A stretch of DNA of 64,000 nt from Mycobacterium sp. MFM001 (GCF_003402475.1 NZ_BFAB01000002.1:62001-126000), one strand, 5' to 3'. Positions 29,691-43,132 are shown, numbered from the stretch's first letter. A program made the numbers and translations. Notes: a model not told the origin generated them from the sequence alone.

Positions 29691-30855
29691 TCGGCGGAAC
29701 AGTCAGGTTGACACCGGAATCGGCATCGAAGATGGCCAGTTTCAAAGTGTCGAAAGCCAATTCGAGCGACTGCCCTTTGGCGGCCTTCGACGCCGAGGGA
29801 ACCCGCGCCACGAATTCGTGCTCGACGCCGTCGGATTCCTCTTCGGCCTCGGCCAATTGCTTCGAATGCACCGCGGCACCCTCGGTGGTGAAGTACACGT
29901 ATTTGTCGGCGCCCAGCGACTCGACCATGTCGACCTTGACCTCGAAGAGCAACGCGCTGAGGCGCTGATACGCGTCGATCAGCGCAGCGTCCTGCAGGTG
30001 CTCGGGCCGGATGCCCACGATGACGTTCTGCGGCGTCGGGTGCTGGGCGAGCACGTCGTGAACCGGCTGGGTCAGGGTCACCTCGCCGAACGGCAAACTC
30101 ACCCCGGTGGGCGTCATGGTGGCGGGGAAGAAATTCATTGCGGGCGAGCCGATGAAGCTGGCGACGAACAGGTTGGCCGGCCGTTCGTAGAGCTCGTCGG
30201 GAGTACCGATCTGCTGTGCCACCCCGCCGCGCATCACCACCACGCGGTCGCCCAGTGTCATGGCCTCGGTCTGGTCGTGGGTGACGTACACGGTCGTCGT
30301 ACCCAACCGCCGCTGCAGGCGGGCGATCTCGCCGCGCATCTGCACCCGAAGCTTGGCGTCCAGGTTCGACAGCGGCTCGTCCATCAAAAACGCCTTGGGA
30401 TGACGCACGATGGCGCGGCCCATCGCCACCCGCTGGCGCTGACCGCCCGACAACTGCGAAGGCTTGCGATCCAGAAAGTCGGTCAAGTCAAGGATTCTCG
30501 CAGTCTCGTCGACCTTTTGCGCGATCTCGGCCTTCTTCATCTTCGCCAAAGTCAGCGGGAAGGCGATGTTCTGCCGCACCGTCATATGCGGGTAAAGCGC
30601 GTAGGACTGGAACACCATTGCGATGTCGCGATCCTTGGGGGCTTTTTCGTTGACCCGCTCGCCGCCGATTCGCAGCTCCCCCGACGAGATATCCTCCAGC
30701 CCGGCAATCATATTCAGCGTCGTGCTCTTGCCGCAGCCGGAAGGGCCGACCAGGATGAGGAATTCGCCGTCGGCGATGGTGATGCTCAGGTCCTTCACGG
30801 CCGTCGCGCCGTCGGGGTAACTCTTGGTCACCCTGTCCAACACAATCTCGGCCAT
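29671..30855 (-). CDS. sugC: Trehalose ABC transporter ATP-binding protein SugC
   Basis: A 394-residue MalK/UgpC-type ATPase. Walker [11 protein letters not shown] loop ([13 protein letters not shown]), signature [17 protein letters not shown], Walker [13 protein letters not shown] and the His switch VTHDQTEAM are all present. The C-terminal regulatory domain contains GIRPEHL. With LpqY, SugA and SugB it forms the trehalose importer that recycles trehalose released during mycolate transfer. It lies 4 bases after sugB. Confidence 0.97.
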   Translation of the reverse strand: MAEIVLDRVTKSYPDGATAVKDLSITIADGEFLILVGPSGCGKSTTLNMIAGLEDISSGELRIGGERVNEKAPKDRDIAMVFQSYALYPHMTVRQNIAFPLTLAKMKKAEIAQKVDETARILDLTDFLDRKPSQLSGGQRQRVAMGRAIVRHPKAFLMDEPLSNLDAKLRVQMRGEIARLQRRLGTTTVYVTHDQTEAMTLGDRVVVMRGGVAQQIGTPDELYERPANLFVASFIGSPAMNFFPATMTPTGVSLPFGEVTLTQPVHDVLAQHPTPQNVIVGIRPEHLQDAALIDAYQRLSALLFEVKVDMVESLGADKYVYFTTEGAAVHSKQLAEAEEESDGVEHEFVARVPSASKAAKGQSLELAFDTLKLAIFDADSGVNLTVPPSDTDSD

Positions 30856-30859
30856 CGAG

Positions 30860-31688
30860 CTATCCCTTCACGGCGCCAGACGTCAACCCGGCAACTATCC
30901 GTCGTTGGAAGATTAGAACAAAAACAATGATCGGGACGGTAATGACCATCGCGCCGGCCGCGATTGATCCGGTCGGTTCCTCGAATTGCGAACTTCCGGT
31001 GAAGTTGGCAATCGCCACCGGTGCGGTGATCGCCGCCTTGGTCGCGGTCAACGACAATGCGAGCAGCAGGTCGTTCCAGGCGAAGATGAACACCAGGATT
31101 GCCGCAGTGACGATTCCCGGCGCCGCCAGCGGGGCGATCACCTTGCGGAACGCCTGACCCGGTGTGGCGCCGTCCATCTTGGCCGCCTTCTCCAAATCCC
31201 AGGGGATCTCCCGGAAGAATGCGGACAGGGTGTAGAGGGCCAGCGGCAACGCGAACGTAATGTACGGGATGATCAGACCCGGCCAGGTGTCGAACAGGCC
31301 GATGCTGCGTTCGATGTCGAATATCGGTGTGACAAGCGAGATTTGCGGAAACATCGCGATCAACAGCGCGGCGCCGATCAACAGCCCTTTGCCCGGGAAA
31401 TCCAGCCGCGCCACCGCATAAGCGGCCATGGCGCCGATGACCACCGCGATCACGGTGGTAATCGCGCCGATGCCAATCGAATTGACCAGCGCCGAGCTGA
31501 AGAAGTTCCCGCGGAAAATAGCGCGATAGTTGTCGAAGGTCACCGACGACGGAATCAGCTTGCCGTCCTTGACCGTTGACGTCGGCTTGAGCGACAGCGA
31601 CAAGATCCACAACACCGGGAACAGCGCATAGAGCACCACCAGCGCGTCGGCCACCACCCAGGCGGCTGCCCGTCCAGGGCTGATCCGC

Positions 31689-31702
<14 letters not shown>
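30860..31702 (-). CDS. sugB: Trehalose ABC transporter permease SugB
   Basis: A 280-residue MalG-type permease with six predicted helices. The EAA loop is present as [32 protein letters not shown], the site of contact with SugC. ATG 31702 overlaps the sugA 3' end by 14 bases. Confidence 0.96.
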
Positions 31703-34081
<2,379 letters not shown>

Positions 34082-34609
34082 TCAGATTGCCAGGCGGGCG
34101 AGAAGGTCTCGGGCTTTCTCGGCGTTCTGCGGATCGCACAGCACGTCGTAGCGGCCGGCGACCAGTTGCATCGTCGAGCTGAAATCGCGGGTGCCGCGCG
34201 CCATCGCGTACGGGACCGCGGAGGTGATCAGCCCGAAGAACACCCCGGCGATCAGGCCGGTGGCCAGCGCGGCCCAGGGGTTGGGGCTGAAAAAACCGAG
34301 CACCAAGCCGATGAACAGGCCCAGCCAGGCACCGCTCAAGACGCCGCCGCCGAGGACCTTCGGCCAGGTCAGCCGGCCGGTGACCCGCTCGACCTGCATG
34401 AGGTCGACGCCCACGATCGTCACCTGTTGCACGGGGAACTCTTGCTCGGAGAGGTAGTCGACGGCTCGCTGCGCCTCCGCATAGGTGGGGTACGACCCCA
34501 CCGGCCAGCCCTTGGGCGGGGTCGGCAGTCCAGGAGCGCTGCGCCGGCCCGCCGCCGGGCTGGCGGGTGTGCCGCCGGGAACCTGTCCGGGCTGGAACGG
34601 GCTGGTCAT
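34082..34609 (-). CDS. Small membrane protein with general-stress-protein-like domain (Rv1234-like)
   Basis: A 175-residue protein. A Pro/Gly-rich N-terminus precedes a GSP17M-like segment (GSYPTYAEAQRAVDYLSEQEFPVQQVTIVGVDLMQVERVTGRL). A glycine-rich membrane hairpin follows (VLGGGVLSGAWLGLFIGLVLGFF and AALATGLIAGVFFGLITSAVPYAMA), then a soluble tail with ATG-like RYDVLCDPQNAEKARDLLARL. The function is unknown. It lies upstream of lpqY on the same strand with a gap of 96 bases. Confidence 0.85.
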   Translation of the reverse strand: MTSPFQPGQVPGGTPASPAAGRRSAPGLPTPPKGWPVGSYPTYAEAQRAVDYLSEQEFPVQQVTIVGVDLMQVERVTGRLTWPKVLGGGVLSGAWLGLFIGLVLGFFSPNPWAALATGLIAGVFFGLITSAVPYAMARGTRDFSSTMQLVAGRYDVLCDPQNAEKARDLLARLAI

Positions 34610-34740
34610 GGTTCTATTCTCCTCTGCCGACGCACCGGGTCGCCGTCGATCTGCTACCAGCACATACGTTAAGGCTTGCGTCGCAGGCCGGCTCTGCCAG
34701 TTCCGGCCGCCGGACGCCCGCATCGTTTAGGTTGATCAGC

Positions 34741-35106
34741 ATGACAGTTCCCGGCGGCGACTCCGGCGAGAAAGCGCCAGACGGGCCAGACCAGCCGCCG
34801 CCCGGTTATCCGCCGCCGATGCCGCCGCAGTATGGCGGCCCGCAGGGCGGCTATCCGGAGTACGCCGGCGGCTACGGAGAACAGCCGGGCACCAACACCC
34901 TGGCGATCGCCTCGTTGGTCGCCTCGCTGATCGGCCTGCTGTGCGGCATCGGCTCCATCGTGGGCATCGTGTTGGGCACCGTCGCGGTCAACCAGATCAA
35001 ACAGACTCGGGAGCAGGGTTACGGCCTGGCCGTCGCGGGCATCGTGGTCGGCATCGCGACGCTGGTGGTCAGCCTCATTTTCTTCGTCACTGTCCGGATG
35101 CATTAG
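34741..35106 (+). CDS. DUF4190 membrane protein, copy 1 (Rv1233c-like)
   Basis: A 121-residue protein. The N-terminal half is rich in Pro, Gly and Tyr (PPPGYPPPMPPQYGG). The C-terminal half is two hydrophobic helices joined by a basic loop (LGTVAVNQIKQTREQGYGLAVAGIVVGI), the DUF4190 pattern. Function unknown. A second gene of the same type follows after 4 bases. Confidence 0.85.
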   Translation: MTVPGGDSGEKAPDGPDQPPPGYPPPMPPQYGGPQGGYPEYAGGYGEQPGTNTLAIASLVASLIGLLCGIGSIVGIVLGTVAVNQIKQTREQGYGLAVAGIVVGIATLVVSLIFFVTVRMH

Positions 35107-35110
35107 CGAC

Positions 35111-35572
35111 ATGACCGGCCCCGATCAGCCGCACCCGGGCGGAGAGCAACATCCGTGGTGGAACAACCCGCCGCCCGCCGACCCGCACCCGCCGCTGAAC
35201 TACCCCGAGTATCCGTATCTGCCGCCACCACCGCCGCCGTATCCGGGTGGCCCGTTCGGCTACGGCGGCCCACCCGGATACCCCTACGGCCCGGCGGGAA
35301 CCAACGGCATGGCGATCGGATCGCTGACCACGTCGATCGCCGGCATCTTCTTGGGTGTGCCGCTGACGTTCTTCTGCTACCTCGGTCTGCTGATCCCGCT
35401 TGTCGGCGTGGTGCTCGGCGTCGTCGCACTCAACCAGATCAAGCACACCCACCAGCAGGGCCGCGGGCTGGCGATTGCCGGCATCGCGGTGGGCGCCACC
35501 ACCTTCGCGCTGCTGGTGCTGGCGATCATCGGGCTCCTGCTCGTGGGCCTCAGCGTGATGAACCGGTCCTGA
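35111..35572 (+). CDS. DUF4190 membrane protein, copy 2
   Basis: A 153-residue paralogue of the previous protein, with a Pro/Tyr-rich N-terminus (YLPPPPPPYPGGPFGYGG) and the same helix-loop-helix VLGVVALNQIKHTHQQGRGLAIAGIAVG. The tandem arrangement points to local duplication. The stop is one base short of the convergent lyase gene. Confidence 0.85.
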   Translation: MTGPDQPHPGGEQHPWWNNPPPADPHPPLNYPEYPYLPPPPPPYPGGPFGYGGPPGYPYGPAGTNGMAIGSLTTSIAGIFLGVPLTFFCYLGLLIPLVGVVLGVVALNQIKHTHQQGRGLAIAGIAVGATTFALLVLAIIGLLLVGLSVMNRS

Positions 35573-35573
35573 A

Positions 35574-36542
35574 CTAGGCAGGCGGAACGAACGGGTCGGA
35601 CTGCCGCTGCATGCCCGCCGCGCGCCCCTTGGCCGCGATCACCAACGCCATCTTGCGGCTGGCCTCGTCGATCATCTCGTCGCCGAGCATCACCGCGCCG
35701 CGGGCACCGCCCGCACTCGAGGTGTGCCACTCGTAGGCCTCAAGGATCAGCTCGGCGTGGTCGTACTCGTCCTGTCGCGGGCTGAAGATCTCGTTGCCGG
35801 CCGCGATCTGATCGGGATGCAGCACCCATTTGCCGTCGTAGCCAAGTGCGGCCGACCGGCCCGCCACCCGCCGGAACGCCTCGGTGTCCCGCACCTTGAG
35901 ATAGGGCCCGTCGACGGCGGCGATGCCGTGTGCCCGCGCCGCCACCAGAATCGTCATCAACGCGTGGTGGTAGGCGTCGCCGACGTCGTAGCCCTCGGGC
36001 TGCTCGCCGACGACCAGCGTGCGCATGTTGAGACTCGCCATCAGGTCGGCCGGCCCGAGCACCAGCGCCTGCACGCGCGGGACGGCCGCGATCGCGTCGA
36101 CGTTCATCAGGCCGCGGGCGTCTTCGATCTGCGCGTCGATGCCGATGCCACCGACCGGGAGTCCGTGGATGGTTTCCAGCTGGGTCAGCAGTAGATCGAG
36201 CGCGGTGACGTGTGAGACGTCCGAGACCTTCGGCAGCACAACGACATCCAGCGTCGCGTCGGGCGCCGCACCGACGGCCGAGACCACCTCGATGACGTCG
36301 GCGTGGGTCCACGGTGTCGTCCAGCCGTTGACGCGCACGCCGCGCAACTGCCCGGCCCACCCCGGTCCGGCGAGCGCCTGGGCCACCCGGGTGCGGGCCG
36401 GTTCCTTGGCGTCCGGTGCGACGGCGTCTTCGAGGTCGAGAAAGACTTCGTCGGCCGGCAGTCCCTTGGCCTTGTCGATCATCTTCTGGCTACTGCCCGG
36501 AACCGACAGGCAGGTCCGGCGGGGGCGATAGGCGTTATTCAC
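35574..36542 (-). CDS. CitE-like / HpcH-HpaI family CoA ester lyase
   Basis: A 322-residue TIM-barrel protein of the CitE/malyl-CoA lyase family. RTCLSVPGSSQKMIDKAKGLPADEVFLDLEDAV holds the acidic metal and CoA-binding residues. VVLPKVSD, IDAQIEDARGLMNV with the metal-ligand Glu, and GYDGKWVLHPDQI follow. It should cleave or form a malyl-CoA-type thioester; no citrate lyase alpha or gamma subunits are nearby, so it is not part of a citrate lyase complex. GTG 36542. Divergent from the MgtE-like gene by 24 bases. Confidence 0.9.
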   Translation of the reverse strand: MNNAYRPRRTCLSVPGSSQKMIDKAKGLPADEVFLDLEDAVAPDAKEPARTRVAQALAGPGWAGQLRGVRVNGWTTPWTHADVIEVVSAVGAAPDATLDVVVLPKVSDVSHVTALDLLLTQLETIHGLPVGGIGIDAQIEDARGLMNVDAIAAVPRVQALVLGPADLMASLNMRTLVVGEQPEGYDVGDAYHHALMTILVAARAHGIAAVDGPYLKVRDTEAFRRVAGRSAALGYDGKWVLHPDQIAAGNEIFSPRQDEYDHAELILEAYEWHTSSAGGARGAVMLGDEMIDEASRKMALVIAAKGRAAGMQRQSDPFVPPA

Positions 36543-36566
36543 CGTTTCACTCCTACAGTTTGAACC

Positions 36567-37862
36567 ATGACGTCGATCAACCGGGTGTACGTGGCACGGC
36601 TGGCGCGAATGCTGGTGCTAGGCCCGATGGGTGAGTCGCTCGGCCGGGTGCGCGACGTCGTGGTCAGCATCAGCATCGTGCGCCAACAGCCCCGAGTTCT
36701 CGGTCTCGTCGTCGAATTGCCTTCGCGCCGAAGGATTTTCGTTCCGATTGGCCGGGTCGCCGCCATCGAGCCCAATGCGGTGACGTTGACCACCACCAGC
36801 GTGTCGTTGCACCGGTTCGAGCAGCGGCCCGGCGAAGTGCTGGTGCTGGGCCAGATTCTGGACACCAAGGTGCGGGTCAACGATCCCGAACTGCCGCAGC
36901 TGGCCGACACCGACGTGGTGATCACCGACCTCGGCATCGAGCAGACCCGGACCCGCGACTGGATGGTGACCCGCGTCGCCGTCCGCAGCATGCGGCGGCT
37001 GGGCCGGCGCGCCGGCGCCTACGTCGTCGACTGGCACAACGTGATCGGCCTGACCCCCTCGGCGCTGGCCATGCCCGGACAGGGCGTCGCGCAGCTGCTG
37101 CACCAGTTCGAGGAGTGGCGACCGATCGAGGTGGCCGACGCCCTGCGCGAGCTGCCGCCCAAACGGCGCTACGAGGTGGTCAAGGCGCTCGACGACGAGC
37201 GGCTGGCGGACATCCTGCAGGAACTGCCCGAAGAGGACCAGGCCGACGTGCTCACGCAGCTGGGCACCGAGCGGGCCGCCATGGTGCTCGAGGAGATGGA
37301 CCCCGACGACGCCGCCGATTTGCTCGGCATGATGAACCCCTCCGAGGCCGAGGTGCTGCTGCGCCGGATGGATCCTGGCGAGTCCGATCCAGTGCGACGG
37401 CTGCTGACCCACTCCCCCGACAGCGCGGGCGGCCTGATGACGTCGGATCCCGTTGTGTTGCCGCCGGACACCTCGGTCGCCGAGGCTTTGGCCCGGGTCC
37501 GAAACCCCGACCTGACTCCCGCACTGGCCTCACTGGTGTTCGTGGTGCGTCCACCGACCGCCACTCCGACCGGCCAGTACCTGGGTTGCGTGCACCTCCA
37601 GCGGCTGCTGCGCGAGCCGCCGGCCGCGTTGACCGGCGGGATCATCGACACCGACCTGCCGTGCCTGACACCGGATACATCGCTGCCCGCGCTGACCCGC
37701 TACTTCGCCGCGTACAACCTGCTCTGCGGCCCGGTGGTCGACGAGCAGCATCACCTGCTGGGGGCGGTGACGGTCGACGACGTGCTCGATCACCTGCTGC
37801 CGCATGACTGGCGGGCCAGCACCGACGAACCGGCGCTGGACGTCGCCGGAGGAGGGTCGTGA
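36567..37862 (+). CDS. MgtE N-domain and CBS protein lacking the Mg channel (Rv1232c-like)
   Basis: A 431-residue soluble protein. Residues about 1-150 are PRC-barrel-like (LVLGPMGESLGRVRDVVVSI; VPIGRVAAIEPNAVTL). Residues about 175-285 are an MgtE N-domain of helical repeats (LRELPPKRRYEVVKALDDERLADILQELPEEDQADVLTQL). A pair of CBS domains follows (DSAGGLMTSDPVVLPPDTSVAEALARVR; GAVTVDDVLDHLLP). The five-helix pore domain of MgtE is absent, so this is a sensor or regulator rather than a transporter. Its stop overlaps the DUF1003 gene by four bases. Confidence 0.9.
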   Translation: MTSINRVYVARLARMLVLGPMGESLGRVRDVVVSISIVRQQPRVLGLVVELPSRRRIFVPIGRVAAIEPNAVTLTTTSVSLHRFEQRPGEVLVLGQILDTKVRVNDPELPQLADTDVVITDLGIEQTRTRDWMVTRVAVRSMRRLGRRAGAYVVDWHNVIGLTPSALAMPGQGVAQLLHQFEEWRPIEVADALRELPPKRRYEVVKALDDERLADILQELPEEDQADVLTQLGTERAAMVLEEMDPDDAADLLGMMNPSEAEVLLRRMDPGESDPVRRLLTHSPDSAGGLMTSDPVVLPPDTSVAEALARVRNPDLTPALASLVFVVRPPTATPTGQYLGCVHLQRLLREPPAALTGGIIDTDLPCLTPDTSLPALTRYFAAYNLLCGPVVDEQHHLLGAVTVDDVLDHLLPHDWRASTDEPALDVAGGGS

Positions 37863-38389
37863 GCAATTCGTCGGCGCGCCAGCGGCTTTACACCCCGCGT
37901 ACCTCACGGCTGCTCGCGCCGCGGGTGGACCCCGAGGCGGTCGGGCAGGTCACCGAATCGGTCGCCCGTTTCTTCGGCACCGGCCGCTATTTGTTGCTGC
38001 AGACCGTCGTCGTGGTGGTTTGGATCGTGGTGAACGTCTTCGCGGTCAGCCTGCGCTGGGACCCTTACCCGTTCATCCTGCTCAACCTGGCGTTCTCCAC
38101 CCAGGCCGCGTATGCGGCGCCGCTGATTCTGCTGGCCCAGAACCGCCAGGAGAACCGCGACCGTGTGGCGCTTGAAGAGGATCGTCGACGCGCCGAACAG
38201 ACCAAAGCCGACACCGAATACCTCGCCCGCGAGCTGGCCGCGCTGCGGCTGGCGATCGGTGAGGTGGCCAAGACCCGCGAATATCTGCGCCACGAGCTGG
38301 AGAGTCTGCGGAGCCTGCTGGAGGACCGCCAGCCGGACGCCAGCGCCCCCGCGGGTGACGGCGTGGACCGTCGCGCCAAGAAATCCTGA
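37859..38389 (+). CDS. DUF1003 membrane protein (Rv1231c-like)
   Basis: A 176-residue DUF1003 protein with two membrane helices (LLLQTVVVVVWIVVNVFAV and FILLNLAFSTQAAYAAPLILLAQNR), the latter followed by the family motif QNRQENRDR. A long C-terminal coiled coil follows (EEDRRRAEQTKADTEYLARELAALRLAIGEV). The GTG start overlaps the MgtE-like stop, so the two probably act together, perhaps in divalent-cation sensing. The biochemical role is unknown. Confidence 0.88.
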   Translation: MSNSSARQRLYTPRTSRLLAPRVDPEAVGQVTESVARFFGTGRYLLLQTVVVVVWIVVNVFAVSLRWDPYPFILLNLAFSTQAAYAAPLILLAQNRQENRDRVALEEDRRRAEQTKADTEYLARELAALRLAIGEVAKTREYLRHELESLRSLLEDRQPDASAPAGDGVDRRAKKS

Positions 38390-38532
38390 GCGCGGGCGCG
38401 GAATCTGCGCTCACATAGTCCGCCATTGCCGCCACAGCGGTCACAACTGTTATGTATGGTGACTTAGTTCACGAGGCCCACACCGGGCATCGGGAGCGCC
38501 CGGATAAGGCTCGAATACTCAAGGACGGTCGA

Positions 38533-39939
38533 GTGCGCATAGGGGGACGCTGGGGTGCACACCCGGCCCTTGCCACGGTGCGACGGCAGCTACGCCGCGT
38601 AACCCGGCTCCCGGCATTCGGTGACCACATGCGACAGCGGCTCGGCCGCGCAACCCAGACCCCGGCATTCGGCGTGACCGTGATCGTCGCGCTGGTGTTC
38701 GCCGGAGCCGTCGGCGCCGCCGCCCCGCCGTTCCGCGCGCCGATGCCCACGGTGCACGACAACGGCATCACGCCGGTTGCCGCGGTCGTCCCTGTCTCCA
38801 GCGACCCGTCGGGCCCGATGGTCATCTCGCTAGTGCGTCCTCTCAAGGCCTTCCACATCGCGGCGGCCACGGTGTCGGCGCCGCCGCCCACGGTCGTCGT
38901 GAATTCGCCTGGCGCGCTTGGGATTCCGTCGATGGCACTCTCCGCGTACCGCAACGCCGAGCGGATGATGGCCAACGCCTACCCGAACTGTGGGATCAGC
39001 TGGAACCTGCTGGCGGGGATCGGACGCATCGAGTCGATGCACGCCAACGGCGGTGCCACCGACGCCCGCGGCACCGCCGTGCGGCCTATCTACGGCCCCG
39101 CCCTGGACGGCTCGCTGCCCGGAAACGAGGTCATTGTCCAAAGCAACACGCCGGGCCGGGTCACGTTCGCGCGCGCGATGGGCCCGATGCAGTTCCTGCC
39201 CGGCACCTGGGCGCGGTATGCCTCCGACGGCGACGGCGACGGCATCGCCGACCCGCAGAACCTGTACGACTCCACGCTGGCCGCCGCGCGCTACCTGTGC
39301 AGCGGCGGCTTGGACCTGCGCGACTCGCAGCAGGTGCTGTCGGCGATCCTGCGCTACAACAACTCGATGCCGTACGCCCAGAACGTGCTGGGCTGGGCGG
39401 CCGCGTACGCCACCGGCGTGGTGCCGGTCGACCTGCCGCCGCTCACCGGCGCCCCGCCGCCGCTCGCCGACATGCATCTGGAGCATTTGGAGAACGCCGA
39501 GGGCATCGGGCCCGGGCTGCCGCTGAACATCCACGGCCTGCCCTCGACCGACCCGCTGGCACAGATGCCGCTGATCGACCTCAGCCAATCCGCCGCAGCC
39601 GGACAGCAGCCGATGTGGCCGTGGGCGCAGCAGCAGCCGCAGCAACAGCTTGGCCCGCGCTCGTCGAGCTGCACGGTGATCTGCATCGGGCCGCAGGAGG
39701 CGGCGCCGCCTCAGCAGCCGGGACAGCCACCGCTGCTGGCGCCGCCGCCTGCCGCGCCGCCTCAGGCGCCTCCAGTGGTGGCGCCACCCGGAGCGCCCGC
39801 AGGCCCACCGCAGGTCGCGGCACCACCCGTCGCACCGGGTCCGCCACCGCCGGGCACACCGCAACCTGGCGCCGCGCAGCTGCCGGCCGCGGCCAACCCG
39901 GCGTCGGGGCCCGGCCCCCTGCCAGGTCCGGCCAGCTGA
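38533..39939 (+). CDS. Secreted lytic transglycosylase-like protein (Rv1230c-like)
   Basis: A protein of about 468 residues. A basic N-terminus precedes a signal-anchor helix (VTVIVALVFAGAVGAAAPPF). The SLT-type domain has WNLLAGIGRIESMHANGG with the catalytic Glu, then GPMQFLPGTWARYASDGDGDGIADPQNLYDSTLAAARYLC and LRYNNS. The last 110 residues are low-complexity Pro/Ala/Gln, suited to spanning the wall. It probably cleaves peptidoglycan. GTG 38533 follows AAGGACG; an ATG at 38452 would add 27 residues and lies near a possible promoter, so the start is open. Confidence 0.87.
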   Translation: MRIGGRWGAHPALATVRRQLRRVTRLPAFGDHMRQRLGRATQTPAFGVTVIVALVFAGAVGAAAPPFRAPMPTVHDNGITPVAAVVPVSSDPSGPMVISLVRPLKAFHIAAATVSAPPPTVVVNSPGALGIPSMALSAYRNAERMMANAYPNCGISWNLLAGIGRIESMHANGGATDARGTAVRPIYGPALDGSLPGNEVIVQSNTPGRVTFARAMGPMQFLPGTWARYASDGDGDGIADPQNLYDSTLAAARYLCSGGLDLRDSQQVLSAILRYNNSMPYAQNVLGWAAAYATGVVPVDLPPLTGAPPPLADMHLEHLENAEGIGPGLPLNIHGLPSTDPLAQMPLIDLSQSAAAGQQPMWPWAQQQPQQQLGPRSSSCTVICIGPQEAAPPQQPGQPPLLAPPPAAPPQAPPVVAPPGAPAGPPQVAAPPVAPGPPPPGTPQPGAAQLPAAANPASGPGPLPGPAS

Positions 39940-39961
39940 TCGCAGCCGCCTACACTCGGCG

Positions 39962-41113
39962 GTGATGTCTGAAGAAACTCACGACGCCGACCTGACTGCG
40001 GCTATCCGCGCCGCGCTGGCCAAGGTGATCGACCCCGAATTGCGCCGCCCGATCACCGAACTCGGGATGGTCAAAAGCATCGACGTCCGCCCGGGCGGGG
40101 CCGTGCACGTCGAGATCTACCTGACCACGGCCGCGTGCCCGAAGAAAACCGAGATCAGCGAGCGCGTCACCCAGGCGGTCGCCGACGTTCCCGGCACCGG
40201 CGCGGTCACCGTCGGCCTGGACGTGATGAGCGACGAGCAGCGCACCGAGTTGCGCAAGCAGCTGCGCGGCGACGCCCGCGAACCGGTCATCCCGTTCGCC
40301 CAGCCGGGGTCCCTGACCCGGGTGTATGCCGTCGCGTCCGGCAAGGGCGGCGTCGGCAAGTCGACGGTCACGGTCAATCTGGCCGCGGCGATGGCCGCTC
40401 GCGGTCTGTCGGTGGGGGTGCTCGACGCCGACATCCACGGCCATTCGATTCCCCGGATGATGGGCACCACCGATCGTCCCACCCAGGTCGAATCGATGAT
40501 CCTGCCGCCGATCGCCCACGACGTGCGGGTGATTTCGATCGCGATGTTCACCCAGGGCAACACCCCGGTGGTGTGGCGCGGGCCGATGCTGCACCGGGCC
40601 CTGCAGCAGTTCCTCGCCGACGTCTATTGGGGAGACCTCGACGTGCTGCTCCTCGACTTACCACCGGGCACCGGCGACATCGCCATCTCGGTGGCCCAGC
40701 TGATTCCGAACGCGGAAATCCTGGTCGTGACCACCCCACAGCATGCCGCCGCCGAAGTGGCCGAACGCGCGGGCAGCATCGCGTTGCAGACCCGCCAGCG
40801 CATCGTCGGCGTAGTGGAGAACATGTCGTGGCTGATGCTGCCCGACGGGTCGCAACTGCAGGTGTTCGGCGAGGGCGGTGGCCAGCAGGTCGCCGAACGG
40901 CTGTCCCGGGCGGTCGGCGCCGACGTACCACTGCTGGGCCAGATCCCGCTGGATCCCGCGCTGGTCGACGCTGGCGACTCCGGTGTGCCGATCGTGCTCA
41001 GTGCGCCGGATTCGGCCGTCGGCAAGGAACTGCGCCGAGTCGCCGACGCGCTGTCCTCACGCCGCCGCGGGCTGGCCGGTATGTCGTTGGGCCTCGACCC
41101 GACCCGACATTGA
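39962..41113 (+). CDS. mrp: Mrp/ApbC iron-sulfur cluster carrier ATPase
   Basis: A 383-residue P-loop protein. An N-terminal DUF59/MIP18 domain (LAKVIDPELRRPITELGMVKSIDV; YLTTAACPKKTEI) is fused to the Mrp ATPase with the deviant Walker A SGKGGVGKST, LDADIHGHSIPRMMG and LLDLPPGTGDI. It delivers Fe-S clusters to apoproteins. The usual CxxC near the C-terminus (after NMS) is not present; NMSWLMLPDGSQLQVFGEGGG stands in its place. GTG 39962 and ATG 39965 are adjacent alternatives. Confidence 0.95.
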   Translation: MMSEETHDADLTAAIRAALAKVIDPELRRPITELGMVKSIDVRPGGAVHVEIYLTTAACPKKTEISERVTQAVADVPGTGAVTVGLDVMSDEQRTELRKQLRGDAREPVIPFAQPGSLTRVYAVASGKGGVGKSTVTVNLAAAMAARGLSVGVLDADIHGHSIPRMMGTTDRPTQVESMILPPIAHDVRVISIAMFTQGNTPVVWRGPMLHRALQQFLADVYWGDLDVLLLDLPPGTGDIAISVAQLIPNAEILVVTTPQHAAAEVAERAGSIALQTRQRIVGVVENMSWLMLPDGSQLQVFGEGGGQQVAERLSRAVGADVPLLGQIPLDPALVDAGDSGVPIVLSAPDSAVGKELRRVADALSSRRRGLAGMSLGLDPTRH

Positions 41114-41167
41114 GATTGCCCCTACGGCTGTGATTTCTCGAAAATCACGACCCTGGCGGCAATCTCA
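41111..41167. terminator. Nested palindrome between mrp and tatB
   Basis: Perfect 10-bp arms TGAGATTGCC (41111-41120) and GGCAATCTCA (41158-41167) enclose an inner GTGATTT/AAATCAC stem (41130-41148). It is the only terminator-like signal between these convergent genes and includes the tatB stop. Confidence 0.65.
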
Positions 41168-41551
41168 CGTGGCGTCGGTGTCAAACGGCGCGGGCCCATC
41201 GACAGGCGGCTCGGGGGCCGGCGGCTCGGGCGGCGGCGGAACACTTTCCTCCACCCGGTCGAACCTGCCGGTGAACAGTGAGTCGTCGCCGTCGAACAGA
41301 TGCTTGGTCAGTGCCGCCCGCGGCGTCATGCCGCGCAGCTTCTGCAACTCACTGAGCGGCTCGCGCAGATCGTCGAATTCGGGCCCGATGTCCTGCCGCA
41401 ACTGTTCGGTCATCCCGCTGAGGTAGTCGCGGGCCTGCCGCAAAGCGTTGGCGCTCCAGCGGATTGCGCCCGGCAACCGCTCGGGGCCGAGCACCACCAG
41501 CCCGACCACCACGAGGACGAGCATCTCCCCCCAGCCGACGTTGGCGAACAC
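41165..41551 (-). CDS. tatB: Sec-independent translocase subunit TatB
   Basis: A 128-residue protein. A single N-terminal membrane helix with the Tat hinge ([23 protein letters not shown]) is followed by an amphipathic helix ([16 protein letters not shown]) and an acidic, Pro-rich tail. It belongs to the twin-arginine export system that moves folded proteins. GTG 41551 immediately follows the htrA stop, so the two genes are cotranscribed. Confidence 0.95.
   Translation of the reverse strand: MFANVGWGEMLVLVVVGLVVLGPERLPGAIRWSANALRQARDYLSGMTEQLRQDIGPEFDDLREPLSELQKLRGMTPRAALTKHLFDGDDSLFTGRFDRVEESVPPPPEPPAPEPPVDGPAPFDTDAT

Positions 41552-43132
<1,581 letters not shown>

Noticed and set aside
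35574..36542. Citrate lyase beta subunit of a citrate fermentation complex
   Set aside because: No alpha, gamma or accessory cit genes adjoin; a stand-alone CitE-like CoA ester lyase is more likely.
36567..37862. Magnesium transporter MgtE
   Set aside because: There are no membrane helices after the CBS domains, so it cannot form the channel.
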